Below, one piece after another: positions 47,385 to 56,071 of a stretch of DNA of 64,000 nucleotides. The position numbers and the translations under genes were made by a program. Every line of letters begins with the position of its first letter. Position 1 is the first letter of the stretch. Source of the stretch: Thiohalocapsa halophila (GTDB taxonomy: Bacteria > Pseudomonadota > Gammaproteobacteria > Chromatiales > Chromatiaceae); NCBI RefSeq assembly GCF_016583825.1, contig NZ_NRRV01000005.1, positions 62,001 through 126,000 of the forward strand, in the 5' to 3' direction. The notes below the pieces were generated by a model. The model was not told the DNA's origin. It ran no database searches and saw only the letters and a program-made list of their open reading frames with translations.

Positions 47385-48290
47385 TCAGCGGAGCGGCCCA
47401 GGCTGTGCCCCGTCGTCGAACAGCCGCTCGGCATTGCCGTGCGCGAGCTTGTCGGCCACCGCCGGCGGCAGCTGTCCAAGCCAGCCGCGGATCTCCGCAG
47501 CGACTTCGTCGAACCGCCGCCAGCGGCGGGTCCAGAAGGTGTCGACACCCACCAGCACGCGATCGGCGTGCTCCGTGAAGAACGCCCGCCATTCGGGCTT
47601 GAGCCGCCCCTGCTCGTCCACGAAGCGCCCATCGCGCACCGAGGTATCCGCGTATAGGTTTGGGTGTCGGGCCAGCACAGGTGCGATGGCCTGCGGTCTC
47701 GGCTTGGTGCCCAAGTGTGCCCAGAGTACGGTAACCCTGGGCCGGCGCGCGAAGACGGCATCGATAACTTCAGCATCGCCGTGGATCTGCAGCATCAGCC
47801 CCCGCTCGGCGGCCATGTCGGCCAGCGCCATCAGCACCGGGCTCTGCGCATCCTCGGCGAAGATGTGCAGCTCGCCGATGCCGCGGTAGATGCCGCCCGC
47901 CGCGTCCAGCAGCTCGGCGACCCGCTCCGGCAGGGTCTTATCGTGCATCCAGTCGCGCTTAGCGCCCGGTGCGTTGTAGACATTCAGAAAGGGGATGATC
48001 CGCTCGGGGGCTGCCGCGTGCAGGCGCTCCACGGCGCTGGTGGGCATCCCGGAGACCACGGCGCGAGTGACGCCGCCGGCATCGAAGATGGCGATGATCT
48101 CCGTCGGCGGCAGCGCGGCAACATCGATGCCGGTGTAGTGCAGGTGGGCGTCGAACAGCGGCGGCTGCGGCGGCCCGGCGGGCGCGCTGCTGCCACCGGC
48201 CAGCAGCGCAGCGGCGAGGGCGCAGGCCGGCAAGCACCGGCGACGCGAGCGCGGGACATCAGATCTACCGGCGGGGCCTGTGTCTGGCAT
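47385..48290 (-). CDS. Exported amidohydrolase family protein
   Basis: 301 residues from MPDTGPAGRS; in-frame upstream ATGs exist. The N-terminus is basic then hydrophobic (RRRCLPACALAAALLAGG), suggesting export. An amidohydrolase-2-like TIM barrel follows with FDAHLHYTG (HxH metal site), LMLQIHGDAEV (His), VLWAHLGTKP and VLVGVDTFW (Asp). The substrate is unknown. Convergent with the Uma2 gene at 46461 and divergent from the dioxygenase at 48392. Confidence 0.8.
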   Translation of the reverse strand: MPDTGPAGRSDVPRSRRRCLPACALAAALLAGGSSAPAGPPQPPLFDAHLHYTGIDVAALPPTEIIAIFDAGGVTRAVVSGMPTSAVERLHAAAPERIIPFLNVYNAPGAKRDWMHDKTLPERVAELLDAAGGIYRGIGELHIFAEDAQSPVLMALADMAAERGLMLQIHGDAEVIDAVFARRPRVTVLWAHLGTKPRPQAIAPVLARHPNLYADTSVRDGRFVDEQGRLKPEWRAFFTEHADRVLVGVDTFWTRRWRRFDEVAAEIRGWLGQLPPAVADKLAHGNAERLFDDGAQPGPLR

Positions 48291-48391
48291 CGAACATTCC
48301 CAAGGACGGTTTGGCCGCGGTTGTGCCACAGCGGGCCGCCCCCGACAATCGGCCCGATCCATTGAAAAACCCATGCAGAGGCACAGTGACC

Positions 48392-49144
48392 ATGATCTTC
48401 AAACAGCTCCTGGAGGCAGACTCCTCCACCTACACCTATCTCATCGGCTGCGAGGACACCCGCCAGGCCATCCTCATCGATCCGGTGCTGGACACCGTGG
48501 AGCGCGACCTGCAGGTGCTGAAGGACCTGGGCCTGACCCTGACCGCCACGCTGGAGACCCATGTCCACGCGGACCACCTCACCAGCGCCAAGCGCCTGAA
48601 GGGCCGCACCGGCTGCAAGACGGCCTATCCGAAGATGCTCGGCCTGCCCTGCCAGGACATCGGCGTGCAGGAGGGCGAGACCTTCGCGGTCGGCTCGGTG
48701 AGCCTGCATCCGCTATTCACGCCGGGCCACACCGATCACCACCACGCCTATCTCATCGACACGCCGATTCAGAAGTTCGTCTTCACCGGCGATGCGCTGC
48801 TCATCGAGGCCTGTGGGCGCACGGACTTCCAGTCCGGCAGCGCGGGGGATCTCTACAACAGCATCCACAACAAGCTGTTCTCGCTGCCGGACGAGACCCT
48901 GGTCTACCCGGGCCACGACTACGAGCACCGCTTCGTCTCCAGCATCGCCCAGGAGAAGGCGCGCAACCCGCGCTTGGGCGGCGGCCGCGGCAAGGAAGAC
49001 TTCGTGGCGCTGATGGACGGGCTCGACCTGCCCTACCCGCGCAAGATCGACTTCGCCGTGCCCGGCAACGAGGCCTGCGGCGAGTGCCCGGCGGACGTGC
49101 CGGAGCAGTTCCGCGGGCCCTGTGCGGCGAGCGATCAGGGCTGA
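48392..49144 (+). CDS. Persulfide dioxygenase (ETHE1/SdoA/Blh type)
   Basis: 250 residues from an ATG after a weak purine-rich site. Metallo-beta-lactamase fold with the iron site THVHADH (about residues 56-62), TPGHTDHH (about 112) and FTGDALLIEACGRTDFQ; the GRTDFQSG motif is typical of ETHE1-like enzymes. It oxidises glutathione persulfide to sulfite, consistent with sulfide metabolism. A C-terminal Cys pair (ACGEC) is present. Confidence 0.88.
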   Translation: MIFKQLLEADSSTYTYLIGCEDTRQAILIDPVLDTVERDLQVLKDLGLTLTATLETHVHADHLTSAKRLKGRTGCKTAYPKMLGLPCQDIGVQEGETFAVGSVSLHPLFTPGHTDHHHAYLIDTPIQKFVFTGDALLIEACGRTDFQSGSAGDLYNSIHNKLFSLPDETLVYPGHDYEHRFVSSIAQEKARNPRLGGGRGKEDFVALMDGLDLPYPRKIDFAVPGNEACGECPADVPEQFRGPCAASDQG

Positions 49145-49265
49145 GGCAAGCCGCGAGGCCGCCGGCTTTGGGCCAGCGACGCCAAGTGACTGTCACCCAA
49201 GGCTGCTCATCGCACGCCGACCCGTGCTAGGCTCGGCCAGGCCCCTGCAATGGGAGATCAAGTCC

Positions 49266-50174
49266 ATGTCGAGCACCGCCGTCGCCGATCCCCGCATCGC
49301 CGGACCCGACGACCCACCGCCGACACCGGAGTCGGAAGCGGGTCGCCTCGTCTCCGAGGACACCTACTGGCGCGACTACTACTTCGAGTCCGACATCCAC
49401 TACGAATGGAACGACGGCCGCCTGGAGGAGAAGCCGGTGTCCGACTACGCGACCTATTGCGTCTGCCACTGGCTCCTGCTACTGCTGAGCCATTTCCTGA
49501 AGACGCGGCCCATCGCCAGGCATGTCGGGCTGGAGATGGGCTTTCGGATGCGCCTGCGCGACCGCGTGGTCATCCGCAAGCCGGACCTCGGCATTGTGCA
49601 CAACGACAACCTGCAGCCCCTGCTCTTCCACGACAGGAGCTACCACGGCATTTTCGACATCTGCCTGGAAGGACTGTCGGATCAGGACCGGCGCAGCATC
49701 GAGCGCGACACCCTCACCAAGAAGGCGGAGTACGCTGCGGCCGGCGTGCCCGAGTACTTCATCCTGCACAGGGAGCCCAAGTACCAGCGCTTCTACCGCC
49801 TGAACGACGCGGGCATCTATGCGCCCATCGAGCCGCAGGACGGCGTCCTCGCCTCCCGGGTGCTGCCCGGCTTCCAGTTCCGGCTTTCCGACCTCGTCGA
49901 GCAGCCCGAGGATGAGGCACTGCGCGATGACCCGGTGTATGCGGACTTCGTGCTGCCCAAGTGGCGCGAGGACCGCGAGCGGGCGGAGGCCGAAGCGCAG
50001 CGGGCCGAAGCTGAAGCCCAGCGGGCGGCGGCCGAGGCCGAGCGCGCCGAGGCCGAGACCAACCGCGCCGATGCCGAAGCCGAGGCCCGCGCTGAGGCCG
50101 AGCGCCGTGCCCGGGAGGCCGAGGCCGAGCTGGCCCGACTGCGGGCGCAGACGGGGGATCGGGACGGTGCCTGA
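49266..50174 (+). CDS. Uma2 family protein with long Glu/Ala/Arg coiled-coil tail
   Basis: 302 residues from MSSTAVADPRIAGPDD. Core parallels the 46461 gene: YFESDIHYEWNDGRLEEKPV, VIRKPDLGIVHNDNL, then KKAEYAAAGVPEYFILHRE. The last ~65 residues repeat AEAQRAEAEAQRA-type units and form a long charged coiled coil. The two paralogues share the DDPVYADFVLP junction before the tail but differ in tail length. Located directly before fumarase in the same direction. Confidence 0.85.
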   Translation: MSSTAVADPRIAGPDDPPPTPESEAGRLVSEDTYWRDYYFESDIHYEWNDGRLEEKPVSDYATYCVCHWLLLLLSHFLKTRPIARHVGLEMGFRMRLRDRVVIRKPDLGIVHNDNLQPLLFHDRSYHGIFDICLEGLSDQDRRSIERDTLTKKAEYAAAGVPEYFILHREPKYQRFYRLNDAGIYAPIEPQDGVLASRVLPGFQFRLSDLVEQPEDEALRDDPVYADFVLPKWREDRERAEAEAQRAEAEAQRAAAEAERAEAETNRADAEAEARAEAERRAREAEAELARLRAQTGDRDGA

Positions 50175-50281
50175 GCGTCGATGGCGTCTGTTGGTGTCGC
50201 CTCGGATGGCATTGCCGAGTGGGATACCGATACCTATACCTACAACGATATCGATTTCGAGACACTCAGCGAGCTCGACCC

Positions 50282-51817
50282 ATGACCACCATCCGCCAAT
50301 CGGACCTGATCCAGAGCGTCGCCGACGCCCTGCAATACATCAGCTACTACCACCCGCCGGACTACATCCGCGCCCTCGACCATGCCTACGAGGCGGAGGA
50401 GTCGGCGGCCGCCAAGGACGCCATGGCCCAGATCCTGGTCAACTCGCGCATGTGCGCCGAGGGCCATCGTCCCATCTGCCAAGACACCGGGTTGGTGGTG
50501 GGCTATGTCAAGGTGGGCATGGACCTGCGCTGGGACGCAGACTGGGACGCCAATGCGGGGCTTCAGCAGCTGGTGGACGAGGGCGTGCACCGCGCCTACA
50601 CCCACCCGGACAACGTGCTGCGGGCCTCCATGGTGAGCCCGCCCTTCGGCGCCCGCAAGAACACCGGCGACAACACCCCGGCCATGGTGCACGTGGAGCT
50701 GGTGCCGGGCGACCAGCTCGACGTGCGGCTCGCGGCCAAGGGCGGCGGCTCCGAGAACAAGTCCCGGTTCACCATCCTGAACCCGAGCGACAGCCTGGTG
50801 GACTGGGTGCTCAAGACCCTCCCGACCATGGGCGCCGGCTGGTGTCCGCCCGGCATGCTCGGCATCGGCATCGGCGGCTCCGCCGAGAAGGCCATGCTGT
50901 TGGCCAAGGAGGCGCTGCTGGAGGACATCGACATCCACGAGCTGAAGGCCCGCGGCCCCGAGAGCGCCGTCGATGAGCTGCGGCTGGAGCTGTTCGAGAA
51001 GGTCAATGCCCTCGGCATCGGCGCCCAGGGGCTCGGCGGGCTGACGACGGTACTGGACGTGAAGGTCAACACCTTCCCGACCCACGCCGCGTCCCTGCCA
51101 GTGGCCATCATCCCCAACTGCGCCGCCACCCGGCACATCCATTTCCAGCTCGACGGCACCGGCCCCGCGGAGCTGACACCGCCAAAGCTCGAAGACTGGC
51201 CGGCGCTCGACTACGACCCCACCGCCGGCGCCCGCCGCGTGGACCTCGACAGCGTCACCCGCGACGACGTCGCCGCCTGGGAGCCCGGCGAGCGCCTGCT
51301 CCTGTCCGGCAAGCTGCTGACGGGCCGCGATGCCGCCCACAAGCGCCTGAAGGATCTGCTGGATCGCGGCGAGCCCCTGCCGGAGGGCGTCGACCTCACC
51401 AACCGCTTCATCTACTACGTCGGCCCCGTGGACCCGGTGCGCGACGAGGTGGTGGGCCCCGCCGGCCCTACCACGGCCACGCGCATGGACAAGTTCACCG
51501 AGCAGATCCTGGCGCAGACCGGCCTCATCGGCATGATCGGGAAGGCCGAGCGCGGACCAGCCGCCATCGAGGCCATCAAGCGCCACGGCGCCGTGTATCT
51601 GATGGCCATCGGCGGCGCGGCTTACCTGGTGGCCAAGGCCATCAAGTCGTCGCGGCTGGTCGCGTTCGAGGACCTCGGTATGGAGGCCGTCCGCGAATTC
51701 GAGATCGAGGACATGCCGGTCACCGTCGCCGTGGACAGCCGCGGCCAGTCGGTGCATCAGACAGGCCCCGCGGAGTGGCGCTCGCGGATCGGCAAAATCC
51801 CGGTGGCCGTCGAGTAG
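50282..51817 (+). CDS. Fumarate hydratase, class I (Fe-S)
   Basis: 511 residues from MTTIRQSDLIQSV; an upstream in-frame start is rejected. Single-chain class I fumarase: the alpha part (residues ~10-290) carries RPICQDTGLVVGYVKVG and GIGGSAEKAMLLAKEAL, and the beta part (~300-500) carries KLLTGRDAAHKRLKDLL and YYVGPVDPVRDEVVGPAGPTT-type motifs. Cys in ICQDTG and PNCAATRH are candidate cluster ligands. It hydrates fumarate, the product of the SDH complex encoded elsewhere in this window. Confidence 0.94.
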   Translation: MTTIRQSDLIQSVADALQYISYYHPPDYIRALDHAYEAEESAAAKDAMAQILVNSRMCAEGHRPICQDTGLVVGYVKVGMDLRWDADWDANAGLQQLVDEGVHRAYTHPDNVLRASMVSPPFGARKNTGDNTPAMVHVELVPGDQLDVRLAAKGGGSENKSRFTILNPSDSLVDWVLKTLPTMGAGWCPPGMLGIGIGGSAEKAMLLAKEALLEDIDIHELKARGPESAVDELRLELFEKVNALGIGAQGLGGLTTVLDVKVNTFPTHAASLPVAIIPNCAATRHIHFQLDGTGPAELTPPKLEDWPALDYDPTAGARRVDLDSVTRDDVAAWEPGERLLLSGKLLTGRDAAHKRLKDLLDRGEPLPEGVDLTNRFIYYVGPVDPVRDEVVGPAGPTTATRMDKFTEQILAQTGLIGMIGKAERGPAAIEAIKRHGAVYLMAIGGAAYLVAKAIKSSRLVAFEDLGMEAVREFEIEDMPVTVAVDSRGQSVHQTGPAEWRSRIGKIPVAVE

Positions 51818-51882
51818 CGCCGACGCCCGCTCCGCCCCTCACCGCAGAGCGGCGCACGACGCCTGGCACCGCAGAGCGATGC

Positions 51883-51954
51883 CACGAGACGCGATGCTCT
51901 CTGTCTCGTGACACCGCTCCCGCGGTGTCACGCGCCGCCGGGCGCTCCGCGCCC
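51883..51954. repeat. REP unit, copy B, beside the RAYT 3' end
   Basis: CGTGACACCGC-TCCC-GCGGTGTCACG at 51907-51932, followed by a second hairpin GGGCGC-TCC-GCGCCC at 51940-51954. A further inverted repeat CACGAGAC/GTCTCGTG spans 51883-51910. The unit lies 7 bases past the RAYT stop. The same two-hairpin unit occurs in opposite orientation on the other side of the gene. Confidence 0.92.
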
Positions 51955-51961
51955 AGACGCC

Positions 51962-52495
51962 TCACCAGCCCGTGAACACCTCCACCACCCCCTCGCGGCC
52001 CTGATAGCTCCGCGCACTCGACCACCGCCAATCCTCCGGCCTGTCCACGAAGCCGCGCTTGACCGGGTTGTTGTGGATGTACTCCAGCTTTTGCCACAGC
52101 ATTGCTTCCCCCTCGATCCCTTGGGGATGCGAGCCCTCCTGCCAGAACTGATGCGCCCGATCATCCCGGCCCGCTTTGTGGGCGAAGGCCATGCGGTCCA
52201 GCAGCCGCGTCGCGCCGTGCCTGCGCAGCAGGTCGATGAGCCGGCGCGCGGTGAACGACTTGAAGGCGCCCCAGGTCTTCGGCAGGTCCGGTGCCTGCGC
52301 GACGGCATGCAGATGGTTCTCCAGCACCACGAAGCCATACAACCGCAGGCCGGCATGCTGTTGCTGGTGCGCCCAGGCATCGAACAGCACCTGCGCCGCC
52401 TGCGGTCGGGTGAACACCGGGAGCCATTCCACCACCGTGGCGGTGAGGAAGTGCGGACGGTCGTGCTCGGCGAAGCGATAGCGACTGCGGGCCAT
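51962..52495 (-). CDS. REP-associated tyrosine transposase (RAYT, IS200-like Y1)
   Basis: 177 residues. The HUH motif is ENHLHAVAQAP (about residues 60-70) and the putative nucleophile Tyr lies in LEYIHNNPVKRGFVDRPEDW (about 138). The ATG has GGAG 7 bases upstream. RAYTs nick and move REP palindromes and are usually single-copy and domesticated. Here the gene is bracketed by inverted copies of the same REP unit, which is the expected REP-RAYT arrangement. Confidence 0.92.
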   Translation of the reverse strand: MARSRYRFAEHDRPHFLTATVVEWLPVFTRPQAAQVLFDAWAHQQQHAGLRLYGFVVLENHLHAVAQAPDLPKTWGAFKSFTARRLIDLLRRHGATRLLDRMAFAHKAGRDDRAHQFWQEGSHPQGIEGEAMLWQKLEYIHNNPVKRGFVDRPEDWRWSSARSYQGREGVVEVFTGW

Positions 52496-52558
52496 GGCGA
52501 TACTCCTTCCGTGCTCGACTGGGATGGAGCTTAGCCTAGGATATGCACGCGTGCTTCA

Positions 52559-52606
52559 GGGCGCAGAGCGCCTGGCGAAGCGTGACACCGCGGGAGCGGT
52601 GTCACG
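52559..52606. repeat. REP unit, copy C, upstream of the RAYT gene
   Basis: CGTGACACCGC-GGGA-GCGGTGTCACG at 52581-52606; its loop is the complement of copy B's loop, so it is inverted relative to B. A second short hairpin (GGCGCAGAGCGCC) sits at 52560-52572, corresponding to the second hairpin of copy B. Similarity between B and the reverse complement of C extends over about 48 bp. Confidence 0.92.
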
Positions 52607-52763
52607 AGCGTACCTGTCGCCGGTGTGGCAGCGGGGGTCGAGCGCGGTGCGGGCTTATGCCGCGTCGCAATACCCGTCAGCACCAGCATGGCCCGCGCCG
52701 ATGCGGCATACTGCCGACCCCGCCGGTTCCACCGCCGGCTGCGCCAATCAGCAGGGGGAGCCC

Positions 52764-53762
52764 ATGCCGACCCAACGCGCCTTTCGCATCCACAACGACG
52801 ACACCGGCTATCGCGCCGGCGTCGAGACCATCGATGTCCCCGAGCCCGCGGCCGGTGAGGTGCTGCTGCGTATCGACTACGCCAGCGTCAACTACAAGGA
52901 CGCCCTCGGCGGCACCGGCAAGGGCAAGGTCATCAAGCGCTTTCCGCTCACCGGCGGCATCGACGCCGCCGGCGTCGTGGAGCGCTCCGAGCATGCGGAC
53001 TTCGCGCCGGGCGATGCCGTCGTCGCCACCGGCCACGGCATGGCCTTCGACCACGACGGCGGCTATGCGGAACATCTATGCGTGCCCGGCGACTGGCTGG
53101 TGAAGCTGCCGGACGGGCTGGATACCCGCACGACCATGCTGCTCGGCACCGCCGGCTTCACCGCGGCGCTGGCGGTGCACCGGCTGCTGCGCAACGACCA
53201 GCGCCCGGAGATGGGCCCGATCCTGGTCACGGGCGCCAGCGGCGGCGTCGGCGCCATTGCGATAGCCATCCTCGCCAAGCTCTGCTTTGAGGTGGCTGCC
53301 GTGTCCGGCAAGCCGCAGCTGCAGCCCTGGCTCAAAGAGCTGGGCGCGGCGCAGATCCTGGGCCGCAACGAGCTCCCCGGCGGCGACCGCCCGCTGGAGA
53401 AGGCCGTCTGGGGCGGCGCCGTGGACAACGTCGGCGGCGACATGCTGGGGCAGATCACCCGCACCGTGGCGCCCTACGGCAACATCGCCAGCATCGGCCT
53501 CGCCGGCGGCACGGACCTGCACACGACCGTCATGCCCTTCATCCTGCGCGGCGTGGGGCTGCTCGGCTGCGAGTCGGTGCACATCGCCCAGCCCCTGCGC
53601 GGTGAGCTCTGGCAGCATTTGGCCACGGATTGGCGGGTGGATGAGCCGGAGCGGCTGCTCGGCGCTGAGATCACGCTGGACGCGCTGCCGGAGGTCTTCG
53701 AGCGCATGCTCGCCGGAGGCACGCATGGGCGGATACTGGTGAAGCCGACGGCGGCCGGTTGA
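52764..53762 (+). CDS. Acrylyl-CoA reductase-type MDR oxidoreductase (AcuI/YhdH)
   Basis: 332 residues with a strong ribosome site (AGGGGGAG) just before the ATG. Zinc-independent MDR fold: N-terminal VLLRIDYASVNYKDAL, Rossmann motif ILVTGASGGVGAIAIAIL near residue 152 and ISIGLAGG-like sequence later. The AcuI/YhdH family reduces acrylyl-CoA to propionyl-CoA with NADPH. Neighbouring genes do not specify the substrate. Confidence 0.88.
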   Translation: MPTQRAFRIHNDDTGYRAGVETIDVPEPAAGEVLLRIDYASVNYKDALGGTGKGKVIKRFPLTGGIDAAGVVERSEHADFAPGDAVVATGHGMAFDHDGGYAEHLCVPGDWLVKLPDGLDTRTTMLLGTAGFTAALAVHRLLRNDQRPEMGPILVTGASGGVGAIAIAILAKLCFEVAAVSGKPQLQPWLKELGAAQILGRNELPGGDRPLEKAVWGGAVDNVGGDMLGQITRTVAPYGNIASIGLAGGTDLHTTVMPFILRGVGLLGCESVHIAQPLRGELWQHLATDWRVDEPERLLGAEITLDALPEVFERMLAGGTHGRILVKPTAAG

Positions 53763-53912
53763 GCGCTCTTGCCGCGAGGATGCGAAGGGCCTGTGCCGCG
53801 CGCCGGAGACGGGGTCGAGAATCACTGCAGCCGCCGGCGCCCATCGCGGCAAGGATGCCGCTCCCACGGGCGCGGCGGTCACAACGCGCTATTGCCTGAA
53901 TTGCCGACACCA

Positions 53913-54218
53913 ATGACGCAACCGCTGGAGAATCACCAACGCCGGGCGCTGAAGCAGCGCGCCCATCACCTGAAGCCCGTGGTGCTGCTCGGCGCCGCCG
54001 GCCTGACGGAGGCCGTGCTCGCCGAGATCGAGCTGGCACTGGACCACCACGTGCTGATCAAGGTGCGTGTTAACGGCGGCGACCGCGACATCCGCGACGC
54101 CCAAGTCGGCACCATCGCCGAAGAGACCGGTGCCGCACTGGTGCAGCGCATCGGCAATGTCGCCGTGCTGTACCGCGCCAACCCGGAGCTGAAGGACCCG
54201 ATCCGGCTGCCGACTTGA
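53913..54218 (+). CDS. yhbY: YhbY family RNA-binding protein (CRM domain)
   Basis: 101 residues. RRALKQRAHHLKPVVLLGAAGLTEAVLAEIE and the GGDRDI segment (in place of the typical GxxG loop) define the CRS1/YhbY domain. YhbY associates with pre-50S particles. The length fits the family. Confidence 0.9.
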   Translation: MTQPLENHQRRALKQRAHHLKPVVLLGAAGLTEAVLAEIELALDHHVLIKVRVNGGDRDIRDAQVGTIAEETGAALVQRIGNVAVLYRANPELKDPIRLPT

Positions 54219-54464
54219 TCGGCGCGGGCGCATGCCTCCTGCATATCAGCCAGAAAGCTGAGATCGGGCGCATCCGCTGGCGCTCGGCCGGCGCCGCCCG
54301 CATCAGCGTTTGCCAAGGCTCGTACCTGGCTCGAGACGGAAACCGCCGGAGCTTGCGCGATGTCATTGCGGCGTGCTTGAATCCTGCAATGCGGCTGCGC
54401 CAGCAGCCGCCGCCAGAAACGACAACGACGACGAAACCGCTCCGCGGAGGATGAGGAAACCACC

Positions 54465-54770
54465 ATGACCGACGCTATCGCCACCTGCTCCAATCCCGCC
54501 CTCGGCGGGCGCCTCTACCATCTGCGCAGCGGCCTTGCCCGGCTGGATGTCGAGGCATCCGGCATCCGGCTCATCGCCATCGGTCTGTTGGTCGGTCTCG
54601 CCTCCCTGCTGATCCTGGAGCCGGCCGCGCATCGCAACACGGATACCACCACCGAGCGGGTGGCCCGCATCGCCCCCGTTGGCGAAGTGCGCGTGGCCGC
54701 GAACGCCCCGTCCACAGTCGCCGTCGGTGTCTCCGTGCCATCGGGCGCGGCCTCCGGCAACGGCTCCTGA
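54465..54770 (+). CDS. Small membrane-anchored protein, possibly a truncated cytochrome c5 relative
   Basis: 101 residues. One transmembrane segment (LIAIGLLVGLASLLILEPA, about residues 35-53) is followed by ERVARIAPVGEVRVA, which resembles the linker before the heme domain in membrane-anchored cytochrome c5-type proteins, but no CxxCH follows. The tail is Ala/Ser/Val-rich. I do not recognise it with confidence. A purine-rich AGGATGAGGAAACC precedes the ATG. Confidence 0.5.
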   Translation: MTDAIATCSNPALGGRLYHLRSGLARLDVEASGIRLIAIGLLVGLASLLILEPAAHRNTDTTTERVARIAPVGEVRVAANAPSTVAVGVSVPSGAASGNGS

Positions 54771-55017
54771 GCCCGCCGCGGAGACACTAGGCAGCCGCCG
54801 TCCTTTGCACTGTCCCTGAGCACCGCCAGCCCGGCATCGCCCTGGCGGTGAGGGCAGGCGCGCCCGCCCGCCGCCGCGCCGGTTGCTGAGCGCCTCGCGA
54901 CGCACCGGCCGGCGTGCCATGGGCGCCGTCTCGATCGCCCGCAGCCGCGCACGCACTTTTGTGCCTCTGCGCCGAGCGTGGGCGCACACTGCATCGGCCG
55001 CGGCCCGACAAACCGCC

Positions 55018-55989
55018 ATGGCCCTCAGTCGGTCCAAGCCAAGCCCGTGTCGAGCCAGCGGCAGCGCTCGCGCGCTCTGCGCGTTGTCGGCGCTCTTGAG
55101 CATCCTCCTGGCCGCCGCTGCTCAGGCGCAATGGGCGCCCGATCCCCGCGGTGCCCGCTCGACCGCAGGCCCCGACGGCCTGCGTGTCCTCGTGCGCTAC
55201 GATGACACCTGCAAGCCCGAGCTGATCATCGGCCGGCTCGCCCGCCAGCGCACGGTGCGGGTGCCCTGGGGCGAAGTGCGGGCCGCTGTCGATGGCGAGC
55301 TGGTCGCCGTCGGCGAGCAGTCCGCCGGTCAGCGCGTGCGCCTGTCCGAGCACGCCCTCTCCGCCCTCAAAGAGGGCAGCGCGGCGAGCGTCAGCGTCGG
55401 CGACCATGAGCTCCGGGTGCAACTGACGGGCGCGCGGGATGCCATCGGCGCCGTCGGCTTCCACTGCCGCGACGATACGCCCCTGCGCGGACAGGCCGCG
55501 GCCCACTGGACCGTCGTCAGCGGCGACATCGGCGCCGGCTGGGCCAAGGCGGTGATGGAGATCGTCCGCGCCGTCGGCGCTACTGGACTCGTCATCGAAT
55601 CCAATGGCGGGAACCTCGCCGAAGCCGAGAGGCTCGGCCAATGGATCCGCGAGCGCGGCCTCCACACCGCGGTCACCGGCGACTGCGCCCTGGCCTGTCT
55701 CCACGCCTTTGCCGGCGGCGTGCTGCGCTTCATCGCGCCGCAGGCTCGCCTCGGCCTGCAGCCCCTGCCGCTCATGGGCGGCGACGGCGGCACCCGCGGC
55801 GCCGTCGTGAGGCAAACGGGCTACCTGCTCGGCCTCGACATCCCGCAGGCCCAAGCCGTCGCCGAGCGCGCCGCCGCCATGCCTACCGACAGCATCGATT
55901 GGCTGGATGCCGACGAGGCCTTGGCGCTGGGCCTCGCGACGGAGCTGGGGACACCCGGCGGCATCGCCGCGGTGCCGACACCCAACTGA
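55018..55989 (+). CDS. Exported ClpP/crotonase-fold protein lacking the catalytic Ser
   Basis: 323 residues from the ATG giving MALSRSKPSP; an upstream start at 54883 is possible. Signal peptide with cleavage near AQA-QW. The second half resembles COG3904-like periplasmic ClpP-fold proteins: ESNGGNLAEAERLGQWIRERGL (shown in part, residues ~194-213) then GDCALACLHAFAGG. The usual CASAC nucleophile motif reads CALAC (residues 223-227), with Leu225 where Ser is expected. Probably not a protease. Confidence 0.6.
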   Translation: MALSRSKPSPCRASGSARALCALSALLSILLAAAAQAQWAPDPRGARSTAGPDGLRVLVRYDDTCKPELIIGRLARQRTVRVPWGEVRAAVDGELVAVGEQSAGQRVRLSEHALSALKEGSAASVSVGDHELRVQLTGARDAIGAVGFHCRDDTPLRGQAAAHWTVVSGDIGAGWAKAVMEIVRAVGATGLVIESNGGNLAEAERLGQWIRERGLHTAVTGDCALACLHAFAGGVLRFIAPQARLGLQPLPLMGGDGGTRGAVVRQTGYLLGLDIPQAQAVAERAAAMPTDSIDWLDADEALALGLATELGTPGGIAAVPTPN

Positions 55990-56071
55990 GGGCGGGCCCT
56001 GAGCGTCCTCAGGCCCGTTGGACCGTCGCCGACAGGCCGTAACCGGGCCGAGACCCAAGGCTTGCCCGCGC

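Noticed and set aside
45432-52606. Genomic island or prophage
   Set aside because: Toxin-antitoxin pairs, Uma2 and RAYT genes cluster here, but there is no integrase, phage gene or direct-repeat attachment pair at tRNA-Val, and base composition looks the same as the surroundings by eye.
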